Origin: Channa striata
Lineage: Eukaryota > Chordata > Actinopteri > Anabantiformes > Channidae
DNA length: 64,000 bases
Direction: 5' to 3'
Assembly (NCBI GenBank): GCA_033026295.1
Contig: CM065179.1
Coordinates: forward strand, 18,035,275 to 18,099,274
The position numbers and the translations under genes were made by a program. The notes below the pieces were generated by a model. It did no database searches and had not been told where the DNA came from. It saw only the letters and a program-made list of their open reading frames with translations. Shown in pieces: positions 51,746-62,912 of this stretch (position 1 is its first letter; the number at the start of each line of letters is the position of its first letter).

Positions 51746-52948
51746 CAATATGGCCATTATGCAACACATGAAAAGCTCCAGATGATGGTGCTAAAGACAA
51801 GCAGATACTGTCACAGCTTCTTTCCATTTTAGGGCTTTAATCTGCCCAGAGATCGATGCTACTCATTGCAGACTGCAGTTACTGCTTGTTGTTGCTATGG
51901 TGACTCACTAAGTTACAGAAGTTGACTGGTTTTGAAAAATATGTTTTTAAAATTGTTTGTTTTAACCCTCCAATAGCATTATTCAAATATGTTTATTAAG
52001 TTGGCATGTATATGGAACCAAACAACATACTTTAATCAATGTACCTCATTTGACAAATGCAAAGGGCATTTAATTCATCATAAATATTAAGATAATGCAA
52101 CTGACAGGTGCATGGTGTCCGTTATTGCAGGATATAAATGATAAATATGATGATGAGATGATATACCTTAGAGTGACAGCCCTCACGTGTTAAATTCATG
52201 TTGTTTTCAGTGAAAACGTCTGTATTTTTATGCAATCTGTAAACTCAGATCTGTAAACTAGTTTTTTTCATATATGTAAAAAAGACCCAGACCTGTTTAC
52301 ATATAAGTTGAGGGCTTATAAATAAGCTCAATGCTTAACTCTGAATTGATCAAATCAGTAGAGAACATCTCGCTGTATAAGTATTTAAAGGTTGTTGTGA
52401 GAAATTTCATTAATTTGTTTATTATCTGATAGACTGTTATCTACATCTATGTCAGCTTTGTAACCCTAAGCTTTTACAAATTGGGTGGGAGCCACTAGGA
52501 AAGCATGAGAGCAGTACATGATTAAAAAACAATAAAGTATAAAATTAAAATAAAATATGAGTAAGGTCAAAGTCTGAATGGGATGAGATGGATTAAACAG
52601 AAATAGCTGAAATCCGACCGATAGACTCTGTTTGTGTCTTTCTGGCTGCTAAATGTTTGAAAAGAAAAGTTCACAGACACACTGAGACAACATGATGAGA
52701 GAGCAACAATTTACTACTGTAATAAGATGATTAAACAAACTCAAGGAAAAAACATGGACCTCATGCAACGTGCATATGAGCAACATCAGATATTGTGCTT
52801 GACATCATCAAACCAAAGCTTTTTGTTAAATCTCTGTAGAGCAAGCAAGTCTGGCTTTTGCCTAATAGGGAATCAGTGTTGATATTAACACATAGCTTTT
52901 TAATTCTGCAATGTTATGCAAACCGTCATGTGTTTACAAGAAATCAAA

Positions 52949-54114
52949 CTATTCCTGGTATTTTTGGATGATTGAATTGATCCATTCTCCATAGTCAGTT
53001 ATCTTAGTATAAGCAGTTATTCTTGCATCATCGTTCTTTGACTTGAGTGAAGCGCACACCACCCCGTATGCTTTTCCATCTTTACAGACCAGTGGACCAC
53101 CAGAGTCTCCCTGAAATAAATACACAGGATGAATTTGAATAACTGAACAAAAGAGACTAAATGATCATGGTTTACAAAGTTTGTTCATGTATGTTATGTT
53201 ACACCACCTCAGCGGGTCCAGCCTCTCCCTTAGAGCAGTATGAGTTCGCCTTTGGACACTGCTCCTCATCAACAAGTGTTACATTGACTTCCATGAGATC
53301 GACAGACATATAATCTTCATTTTTTTTACTTATTCCCCAGCCAGAAACTATACAAGAACTTGGTAGAGAGCCATCACCTTCAGCCAGAGCAATGGCGCTC
53401 ACATTTTTGTTGAATTTTGCCTTGGAGTTCAACTTCACGTAGGAGGGGAGACAAAACGAAATTGTATAAATCATGTTTAGTATTTAATTTAGTGGACCGT
53501 TTCTAACACCATAATAGAAGGTCTACAATTCATGTATCTCTTACCTTGAGAAGCATTATATCATTTCTGTAATCAGTTGCATTGTAGCCTTTGTGTGGAA
53601 AATCATGTTTCACAGACAACGTTTGTGATTTTGTATGCACATTGTGAATTCCTAAAAGAACAGTGTAAGACCTGAAAGGACACAATGCATCTAAATAAGT
53701 TATGAGTCAAGCAGAATATTTCTTTCAGACCACTGTTGCATTAGCGACAGGATTCCCAATAATCCAAGATAAAACGCATCAAACTGACTTGGCTTGGCAG
53801 TGGGCTGCAGTCATCACAAAGTCCTCGTTCAGCAGGAAACCTCCACAGAAGTTTGTTGTCTTATCGTCCATGTGCCTTTCTAAAAGCACCATGTACGGCC
53901 TGCTGTGTGGCACAGCCTCGTGGCCTCCAATGATTTTCAGCGTATAGACTGAGCATATATGATTAACAATACGATAGAAATAATACTTAAATATTACGAC
54001 ACAGAAAATGTAAGTAGACGCATGTTATAATATTGTGCCATAAAAACTGAACTCACCTTGGCCGTGAAGAGCCAGTGCAAACATCAGGGTCACCAGTTTA
54101 CATTGGGCAGACAT
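52949..54114 (-). CDS. Granzyme/mast-cell-protease-like serine protease, gene A (complete, 5 exons)
   Basis: Exons on the minus strand are 54114-54057, 53948-53789, 53671-53545, 53432-53208 and 53110-52949, joined by four short GT-AG introns (97-117 bases). Phases 1, 2, 0, 0 fit throughout and give 243 residues. Residues 1-19 look like a signal peptide with a hydrophobic core. A short pro-piece ends in Lys24, and the mature chain starts IIGGHEA at residue 25, followed by PHSRPYM, as in granzyme B and chymase. The catalytic triad is His69 (TAAHC), Asp110 (NDIMLL) and Ser193 (GDSGGPL). Counting back from the serine, the S1-base position (189) is Gly and position 191 is Ala, so this is not a trypsin and lacks the Cys191-Cys220 bridge, as in granzyme B, chymase and cathepsin G. 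Possible N-glycosylation sites are NAT in exon 3 and NVT in exon 4. Expected role by family: a granule-stored, secreted serine endopeptidase of leukocytes. Substrate preference cannot be read from the sequence. Confidence 0.87.
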
Positions 54115-54175
54115 GATGAGATCACGGTCCAGCTGAGCTACTGAAGAGCAATGACACCTCACTGACTGTCTCAGT

Positions 54176-54184
54176 CTTTAAATA
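54176..54184 (-). promoter_or_regulatory. TATA-like box of gene A
   Basis: On the minus strand this reads TATTTAAAG, about 62-70 bases before the ATG of gene A. The same box, and the leader element GATCACGGTCCAGCTGAGC that lies just before the ATG, occur in the same positions in gene B. This supports it as the core promoter and places the start of transcription near 54150, giving a 5' leader of about 35-40 bases. The leader contains a CAGCTG E-box. Confidence 0.55.
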
Positions 54185-55074
54185 CTTCCTTGCAGTACAG
54201 AGAGAAGGAAGTGATTATATAGACTGCATATGCAAAATGTGTGTCTTTGAACAACGTTTACCTCCAGAGCAAAGGACATTTTTATAAGGAAAAGTCATAT
54301 TTGAAGAACTACATATGGGGCAGGTTTACATATATGTAAATATAATGTCACATTCTGTTGTTGCCTCTGTGGAATTTTGTCAGCGTGTAACACTGAACAT
54401 GTGCTGATTCTGTCAGATCTTATCATGATCACTTCTACCGCCACTGACTATTGAGAAATCTGCCGGCACCATGAATGTGTGAAGCAGAGCAAAACTGCTA
54501 ATACACAGAAAGAAGTAAAAATGTCTGAAAATCTGGCACTGCAACAAAAGCAGAAACAATGCACAATTTATAATGAAGCAGTTGAAATGCTGCAATTAAT
54601 TAACTGAAGAACAATTTTAAAGTCATCAGACAAGGACACAAACAAGGGAAATTGGTGAATCAGATGAGGCACAAATCGTGGGTTCAGGATGCTAAAACTT
54701 GTTCAGCTGTTTATTAATGTAAATGAAGTTAGTTAGTTAAAGAAACGGACTTTCCTGAGAACATGCTAAAGGGCTTTAAAGGTCTATATCCCTTTAAGTG
54801 ATCTTAGATTATTTATCGTGTAAATAACAGGAAGTATAGATTCATATCATAAACCATTTCCTCTGTCTGAGTTTGTCTACTGCAGTATTTCACTCTTCTA
54901 TTTGAATTTGTCACTTTCAATTATATACAAAATATTCACTTTGTGGATGTTAAAAAACCTAAATTGAGTAATGAATTTTTCGGAAAGAAACATTGTGTGT
55001 TTGTAGTGTAAATTACTCTTAATTTGTTGTTTTTTCATGATTTGTCTCTGAACGTGATACATAGTCAAAGATCA

Positions 55075-55262
55075 AAGCCACTGTGGCCATTTGTGTGAAC
55101 ACAAAACTGTGTGTGACAGCCAAAGCTTTAAGGGAATTACACCTTCGAAAAAAAAAAATCTGAAAAAAGTTGCTAAGGCTTTGTTGGTCAAAGGTCAAAG
55201 GTCAAAATCAGTGTGAACTCATTTCTTCCCAATTCTTCTAAATTGTGATTAGAATATACGTT
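55075..55262. repeat. AAGGTCAAAGGTCA-type fish repeat, copy in unit 2
   Basis: This is the duplicate partner of the 49.1-49.4 kb repeat. AGGGAATTACACCTTC, then GGTCAAAGGTCAAAGGTCA near 55186-55204. It is present in both units, so the repeat was there before the duplication. Confidence 0.5.
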
Positions 55263-55602
55263 TATTGAGATTTGCCTATTGTTACCCTGGCAACAATTAA
55301 CAGGCGTTGATCACTAGCCACGTTTCTACTTTAGGTCGAGGCGACGGAATTCAACCAGCTATTCACTAGCGTCATCTGCTGCCTCTTCACTAGCACCTGC
55401 ACAGGCCTGAAAATACAGTTAGTTAACTGCAGCTTCCTTCTTCTACTAACAGGGGTTATGGCTGCTGGGAAATATTTAAGCTGAATAGTTTAGTCACACA
55501 CAATCTACTTCTTTTACATCATGAGGAAAACTACAATTGAAGCAAGAAAGCTTTTACTTTAGCTGCAGATGTTGTACTTTATTTAGCAGATGCAAATACT
55601 AA

Positions 55603-55800
55603 CAGCACCAGTGGTGGAAGGTAACAAAGTACAAGTACTTCAGTAAATTTTTTACATATCTGTACTTTACTCATATAGATCGAATTATGATGATTATGAT
55701 TACTTTCACTTTTACTCCACTTCACTTTGGAGTAAATACAAAATACTTTTTACTCAACTACTACTTTACTACATTACTCAATTTCTAATCAAAGTTGCGT
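55603..55800. repeat. GTACTTTACT-type interspersed fish repeat
   Basis: It starts with GTGGTGGAAGGTAACAAAGT, then CAAGTACTTCAGTAAA, TGTACTTTACTC, CTTTTACTCCACTTC and ATACTTTTTACTC. This is the same family as the 24.1-24.5 kb block but better preserved. It lies in a part of duplication unit 2 that unit 1 lacks, so it probably inserted after the duplication. Confidence 0.6.
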
Positions 55801-56537
55801 TACACGTTACAATCACATGACGTAACACAACAAAACAGTTTTTCTTTTTTCTATCTATGAAAACGTGTCACAAATGACAAAAGGAGTATAGTTTTTGAGT
55901 ACTTCATCCACGATTTCACAGCAAACAATAAATATGTCTAAAACAATAAAATACAAAAATCTGTCATAAATGTCTAGTCTTTCCCTATCCTGGCTATCAT
56001 TCTAATCATAACCTCCATGATGTTTAAAGAATAAAGCTGAATAGTTTGAGTAGTGCAAAAATAGGTTGTTGAGAGTCTCCAGGTGAAGTTGGATTCCATC
56101 ATCAGTTTCTCTGCTCCGTGTTGGAGTTCCCAGGCCACATGGCCTAACTGCCTATGGCAGTCGTGTTCAGTTAGGCAGATCCTGGATGTCTCCTGTTGGT
56201 GTCTCCAAACCTTGTTGCAGACTGACAGAGTTTCCCCATGCAGACAAAGGATTCATATCTACGTAGCAAAACCTACGGTTTTTATATTCTTTTCTCTACG
56301 TCAGGTAATGCTTACTTTACAATTTGACACTCCAAATATTCACTCCCACCATGTGATCTTTGTCAGTTACCAAACATACACAGCATCACTGATGGCGTGA
56401 TCAGCTCTCAGGCAAACTTAACTATTGAGGCCTGAAAGACTTTTCAGGTTCTCATTGATGTTCATATTTCTGGCCTCCGTGACACTATGAACTGAAACTT
56501 GATTGGTTCACAGAGGCGAACAGCAACAGTGCGGTCG

Positions 56538-56538
<1 letters not shown>

Positions 56539-56581
<43 letters not shown>
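56539..56581. repeat. (GT)n microsatellite, unit 2 copy
   Basis: About 21 GT units. Partner of the run at 49453-49479. Confidence 0.95.
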
Positions 56582-56587
<6 letters not shown>

Positions 56588-56717
56588 TCAAATGTCACTA
56601 TGTAAAAAACGTAGTTGAATTAGTGGAAACGTAGCAGTGTGAGTGGTACATAATTAGAATAAAATGATGTCACAAAAAAATTATGAGAACTAGCACCACT
56701 GTGTGGCTGGAGAAAAC

Positions 56718-56760
56718 AGGGTAACAACATTGGTGGTCTTAATAATTTCTAGGAAGTTAT
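56718..56760. mobile_element. Short fragment related to the 30.6-kb MITE
   Basis: ACAACATTGGTGGTCTTAAT followed by AAT repeats the left end of the 30.57-kb element (CACAACATT, then GGTGGTCTTAATAAT). It lies at the outer border of duplication unit 2. Too short for more than a tentative call. Confidence 0.3.
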
Positions 56761-59700
56761 CATTCTTGAGGCAGTAAAAAGCATTTCTTTGTATAATCCC
56801 TTTATAGCTGTTTGCATCTATGATTGATGTTTGGAGCTTCAATGTAGTTAATTACAAATCCCTGCGCTTCAGTGTTTGAGACCTAAATCAGTGATGTACA
56901 ATATGAAGAGAAAATGTTTCATGTGGACATGGACGGGGTGGTGGATGGAACAACGAGCCACATAACGTTTCCACACGAGCCCGGTGTTCGACTCTAGATG
57001 TCGTGCTTCACTGATGATTGTTTCACAGCGTGGTGCACATTGGTTTAAGGAAGCACATGTTTGTCAGTGTTCGTAGCATTTGGTTTGTTTGTCATTTGTC
57101 TTCTAACCTGTCCTTATTCTGAAGTTTGTGTGCCTAACCCTAACCATAGTTGTTTCTTAATGGAACCTTACCCTGAGCTTGTCTTCCCCATCCCATTCTT
57201 GTTAGTATGTGCATACAAAGTCAGTCCAATGGCGTCAGAAGTGTTCTCCACTACACCAATACTTCTGTGCATGGTAGTATTTCACTTTGGCCTAACTTTG
57301 TTCTCACATCATTTATCTTGTTTCTAACCTACATCAAAATCGGATGATTATCATTAACCACATCCTCTGCCTGAGCTGCAAAGCACCAGAACATCACGTC
57401 TTTCCTTCGAGGCTTTTATTTATGATAAAGTACATGTTTATCAACCAGATTGAATGGGTTAAATTTCCTTCAGCTTGTTAGGGAAGCATTTTAGGATGCG
57501 GATTTGTGTCTCATTGGTCGACCATCCTTTGTGAATTTATAACAGGAAGAGAAAACTGTTACCAGATTTTTTCTTTTTGCTAGTTCTTCAGTGTGCACAC
57601 TGCAATAAAAATAACTGCATTCTTGTAAATGTGAGAATCAAGAATTACATTTCAGTAAATTTGTCAATCAATTATTGAATTTGGTTTGCTGTGCTTACAG
57701 TAGCATGTTACAAAAAGGGGAGATCCTCACACTGTAATTACTGGGCAGAACAACTGAACAAATGAGCAAGAACAGTTGGGTGCAAAATTGGTACTTTTGC
57801 TCTTTTAAGTTATTTACCGTCTAAAGTTGAGAGAAATCAACAGAAAGGAATAAACACATAACCAAACCCAGTGTTTGAACAAAGACTGGCAGACAGGATA
57901 AATAAATCAGTGCTCACACACATCAGCAGCAGATCCTCCATCACGCGTGAGATCAGATAAAGGCAGCATTACAACACCTCAATGCTCATGTCCCAGCGCT
58001 CAAATCACTGGCTCTACACAAACACAGGACATGAGCAATAGTCCGCCATGACTCTGTGAACACACATCAGCAAAGCTGCTCAGTCTTACCACAGAGACAT
58101 GTGAAAGATCAGTGGCTACAGTGAACTCACCTGGACAGGCTGGACTGGGTTCTCTGTAGGCACAGATCTACACTGATCCCAGTGCTCGCATACGCGACGT
58201 CTGCAGGGATGCAAGTGCTACAAAATTACTAGGCCATAAAGAATAATGTTGTCTTTTAGCAAATATTAAGGGCTCAGGGCAAAAAATGAGCTTTGTTGTA
58301 AAAAAGGAAACAGCTGGGAGTCGCCTGTGAGTCTGTATGTTTAATTTAAACTTGATTTTAATCTCTCTCTTATAAATGTAGGACTTTTTGCTTGAACATG
58401 AAAGTATTGTGTCCAAAGTGGTGATAACCTTGATAAAAGCAGACAGACTGTCACTGTCAGAGAACAAACGTTGTTCTGTCTGTGACTGGAGTGACAAACC
58501 ACCACCTAATTTCTTTGCCATGTCCCCTCCTATTCAAGACCCTACAAGTATCACGGAGCACACACATCCTCACAAAATGTTTCCATGTACCTTTGATTAG
58601 CCAGTTCATAGAGTTCGACCATGATTACAGTATGAGTTCATACAGTTTCAGCATGAACAAAATTAAAAAAGTCATAAAATAAGCATGGAAAATGCACATG
58701 CATGGTGCTTACAGAAAAATGACTTTCAATTACGTCAGCAGCAGTTAGTTTATTTACAACTTTCTAGAGGGGTTTATGATTAGATAATTCTTTAACCTTG
58801 CTTTTATTACAGGAAAAATGGGGAATCTACACTCTAACTTTAACACTTGGATAGTTACTGGAGAGTGAGAGGTCGAATGAAAACAGAAATGATTCTTGGA
58901 CTGTGGTGGCATTCTAGGATAATGGCTGTGGTCACGGCTTATTTTATTATGATTATTTAATTCATTTAGCTGTTCAACACCTAAAAAAATTATATTTACT
59001 GAAAGCTGTGAATTCTCACATTTGAAAACCTTAAGATAAATGTCAAATGATCCTGTCCTGGCAAAAACTGTGAGGCAAGTCATGAGGCAAAAGGCAGGTC
59101 ATAAGCGATGATTATGTATTTTATTTTACAGACTGTGTTGGCCTTTTAACCGTTTAGCTTTGAGTGCTGTTAATTAGATGTTGACGGACTGTCCAGTCCA
59201 TCAGGACACGCTGTTGCCTGTTTGGAATGTAGGATTTAGACAAACCGACCTGTAAATTTACATGTTTTCTTGATTAAAAATATATTTAAATCAGCTTTTT
59301 TTCCTCATATCTACATAAATGTGTTTTGAGCACAAGTTTAAACAGCTCCAATGTGTCCCAAGATTTGTGTAAAATATAGTTTTACCAATAGCTTAAGAAT
59401 TCAGAGTTACTTCTGATTCTTGGATTTGATGCATTTAGGTTCTATAGTGTCATCTAATGGACACAAGTCATCAAAACAGCTTCATTATAAACAGGACGCT
59501 TTATGAGTGACTGGTCTCAAGGAAAAAAACACTTTATAAACATTACATCTGAAAGTTTTTTGAAAAACATAAAAAGTGTGTTGCATTGTACACAATTGTA
59601 TTGGTTTTATGTATTTTTCACAAAAGTTATTGCCGGCCAGCAGGGAGAGTAGGAGACCTTCCAACTGTGAGCCAGCAGCATGTGCTGCTGTAACCAGTCC

Positions 59701-60371
59701 AGCTTTATGATCCCTTTATTTAGGCTGCTTCTGTTATTAGATGTTTCCAGCTTGTTGTAATGCTGCAGATATTATTGCATTTAAGCACATTCTTCAGGTA
59801 AAAATACTGCGGGAACTTTAAATCTGTGAGCAGCAGCTCTCACTCATGAGATAATTAAAGTCACAGTAAGATCACAATATCTCAGACAAAAATAAGTTCT
59901 TAAATACAAGTGCTTCTATATGACCTACATAAAAATGTGCAACATTTTTTTTTTTTAGGATTTGATGGCTAGATCGATTTAATAGAATCAACAAATTACA
60001 TTTGTTTGGTGAGTGTAAGATTTTATCTGAATTGTTTAAAACTGAAGTGCCAGTGTTTTGATAAAAGAGGGATTAGCTCCGTCTGAGCAACATTTGCACA
60101 TCATTATTTAATGCAGCCAAATTTTATGTCCTAAAATGATGGTATACTGAAATGCAATTTATTTTAAGCTCATTAAATTTTTTAAATCCAAATTATTCAA
60201 ACTAAATTAATGATTGAAGTGAAAACTGAAAAATGCCTTTTCAAATTGCATAACTAAACTGAAAATTTTATAGGCAAATTAAATTTGAATTGCAGGCCTC
60301 ATACGCTTCCATACATTCTAGTTGCTTCTCAGACATGCAAATCAGTAGTAATACATAAAATAATACAAGTT
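56761..60371. other. Spacer between genes A and B, no gene seen
   Basis: AT-rich. A strong minus-strand donor (CTGTCCAG then GTGAGT, cut between 58131 and 58130) follows GC-richer sequence at 58131-58205. It could mark an untranslated exon, but nothing further supports it. The spacer has no protease exon remnants that I can see. Confidence 0.45.
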
Positions 60372-61834
60372 TTACAATATAATACAGACATTAGGGTTCA
60401 AAATCCAATCAATCCATTTTCTGAAGTCAGGTATCCTAGTATAGCGAGAAATTATAGAGCCACCCTTGTCCCGTAAGCTGGAAGACGCAACCCCGTATGC
60501 CTTCCCTTCGCAGACCAACGGAATACCACTGTCTCCCTGAAAGAAGTATTTCAATAAAAGAGAATTAAGCTCCATGGTTGCCATGAGTTTGTTTATATGT
60601 GTTTATACATAAATTTCCCACACCTCAGCTGGTCGAGTCCCTCCCATGGAGCAGTATACTTTTTCCCCATTACACCGTTCATTGTCAATAAGTGTGACAT
60701 TGCCTTCCATGAGCACAGATGACATATATTTTGTGTTTTTGTTGCTTTTTCCCCAGCCAGAAACTATGCAGGATCTTGGTAAAGAGCCATCGCCCTCTTC
60801 TCCCAGAGTAATGGGGCTCACATTTTTGTTGAAATGGGCATCGGAGGTCAACTCAAAGTAAAAAGAGATTTACAAATAAAATAGTAAATGAACCTGAAAA
60901 TTCAGTCTCTATACATTTACATTTCCTAATTGTGCAGATGTTTATATCCAAAGTTACTTACAAGTGGGTACAATGCAAGTAAAATTTGAGTCAGAGATGT
61001 GGAAGAGTTATGTTTTCAGCACTTTTTTAAATATTGTAGGTGAGGCACTTCACACATATCTGCTGCAATCAAACGTTTGTCCAGTTGTGATTTGAATGCA
61101 TACATTTCTTCAGCCCTCATTTCAACTATTGCATTTATTAGGACATTTGTAAATAAGATAAAGTGCATGAAAATGTCTGATGTTATGTGCTATGATTTCC
61201 TTACCTTAAGAAGCATTATATCATTTGATAAATCAGTCCTGTTAAAGTTTATATGTGGAATTGCTTGTTCCACAGATATACGCTGTGTTACGTTGTTGCT
61301 AAAGACATGATGAACTCCTAGTAAAGCTGTGAAGAACCTATAATGACACAATTAAATATCACATAAATAACCAGTGGCACAAGGTTAAAACATATTTAAA
61401 CATGTGACACAGTTATGTCTGTCTATAAACTGTCATGAAGTTTGTTTGCAGTTGCGATGCCTGAATCTAGGTTGCCGGATTTCCCAGCAGGTAAATGAAA
61501 CGCATCAAACTGACTTGGCTTGGCAGTGAGCTGCAGTCATCACAAAGTCCTCGTTCAGCAGGAAGCCTCCACAGTAATTTGTTGTCTTATCCTCCATGTG
61601 CCTTTCCAAAAGCACCATGTACGGCCTGCTGTGTGGCACAGCCTCGTGGTTTCCATTCCTGCCCCTCGTATAACCTACATGATATATTATCATTATTTCA
61701 TGTACAGTATATTTTGTATCTTTACACGATTATACTAACATTCTATAATATTCTTATGTGCTATAAAAACCTAACTTACCTCGAGCATCAAGAGTCAGCG
61801 CAAGCAACAGTGTTAGTTTCAAGTGGATGAACAT
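60372..61834 (-). CDS. Granzyme-like serine protease, gene B (complete exons, N-terminal activation motif lost)
   Basis: Exons on the minus strand are 61834-61780, 61674-61515, 61337-61205, 60851-60624 and 60536-60372, with the same phases as gene A and all splice borders GT-AG. The product is 246 residues. Residues 1-18 form a signal peptide. His68, Asp111 and Ser195 of the triad are present. Two family-defining motifs are altered. Where gene A reads TLK-IIGG-HEA, gene B reads TRG-RNGN-HEA, so Ile16, Ile17 and Gly19 (chymotrypsin numbering) are replaced. The serine motif is GDSGI instead of GDSGG. A trypsin-fold protease needs a free Ile/Val16 to order its oxyanion hole, so I infer that it cannot be activated normally: a pseudoprotease or an early pseudogene. 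No stop or frameshift breaks the frame. Intron 3 (353 bases) carries a fish repeat. An alternative exon 2 acceptor that restores IIGG is not visible. Confidence 0.78.
60905..60990. repeat. Fish interspersed repeat in intron 3 of gene B
   Basis: GCAGATGTTTATATCCAAAG followed by TTACTTACAA matches the very common teleost word 'gcagacgcttttatccaaagcgacttac'. It accounts for much of why intron 3 of gene B (353 bases) is longer than those of genes A (112) and C (232). Confidence 0.5.
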
Positions 61835-61897
61835 GGTGAGATCACGGTCCAGCTGAGCGTCTGAAGAGCAGTGGCAATTATCACTGTTAATTTCAGA

Positions 61898-61906
61898 CTT
61901 TAAATA
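61898..61906 (-). promoter_or_regulatory. TATA-like box of gene B
   Basis: On the minus strand this reads TATTTAAAG, about 64-72 bases before the ATG of gene B. The spacing and the following leader match gene A, so gene B still has an apparently intact core promoter despite its altered protein. Confidence 0.5.
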
Positions 61907-62912
61907 TTTCGAAAAGGGAAGGAAAGGTTTCTGTGGCTTTGAACCACATTTATAGGGAGGGCACTTCTCAAAAAATGGGTTTTGATAGTAGAGGGCTAAT
62001 CCGGAAGGTACATATACACTAGATCAGAGTATGTGGTTTACTATATAGCCGCTAACATCACACTGGTTTCTCTGCTAAAACACACATTTCATGCTTATTG
62101 TCATATTTGTCAAAGAGATCACACTGCTAATAATATGTCACATAATGATACATAAAAAAGAACTGCTGAAATGTGACTGTCAGTGTGAGCCATCAGTGAC
62201 TACACACAGAGACTTGATAAGGTTTAGATGGCATAAATAATATGAGAAGTAAGTGTCAGTTCTGAATTCAGCAAGTGAATAGTAAACAACTTCTTAATAC
62301 ACTAATACATATTGTTCACAAGGAGGCAGTGTTGTCTTTTGTTGGTAATTTTCTTAGTTCACTTGTTTCGATAAAGCAGAACACGGTAAGAGTGCAACAG
62401 TTTATTGTTTAAAAATGAAACAGGCAATCATCATGCTGAAGATCAGTGTCATACACATTTTTGTCTACTAACAGATTAAATGCTAAATTGCTGATTAAGT
62501 CATAGTTTATTTGTGGGTCATGACTAGCTTGGTAAAATAAAAATAAAAAACATTTACATGCACATGTGGTCCTTGTAAATTCAGAACTTGCATAGAATGA
62601 CTTCACGTTGATTGATAGAAAATATAGCTGTCATATTCGAAATTAATTAAAGCAAAGATGTATTAAAAAAGTCAATGTGTCACTCAATAAAACCTTATAA
62701 GTCAAAACATTCTGTCATTTGATATCTTCGACAAGAAAGGCATATTTCTGATCATATATATGTAACTAGAAGTCTAGACATTGGCCTTGTAGCCTCATCG
62801 ATTAGGAATAGGATTAGGTAACAATGACATTATAACTTCTGCTGTTATACAAACACTGTAAACTTCAGATTATTTGAGCGTTACATTTGTTACACTTGTT
62901 TCCATGCATGTG
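61907..62912. other. Spacer between genes B and C
   Basis: About 1 kb separates the TATA-like box of gene B from the stop of gene C. It is AT-rich and holds no recognised exon. The missing C-terminal coding part of gene C was looked for here and not found in an obvious form. Confidence 0.5.

Larger units (their letters stand above)
51135..56735. repeat. Tandem segmental duplication, unit 2 (contains gene A)
   Basis: This is the partner of unit 1. The stretch 51.77-52.06 kb differs from 45.88-46.15 kb at only about two positions in roughly 285 bases, and the exon 5 regions are almost as close. The outer parts (51.14-51.40 kb and 54.4-56.7 kb) are visibly more diverged. Unit 2 carries insertions that unit 1 lacks, at about 51590-51745 and about 55265-56470. 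The second includes a GTACTTTACT-type repeat. Confidence 0.8.

Noticed and set aside
57126..57145. CCTAACCCTAACC, like telomeric repeat
   Set aside because: Only two units, far too short for an interstitial telomere.
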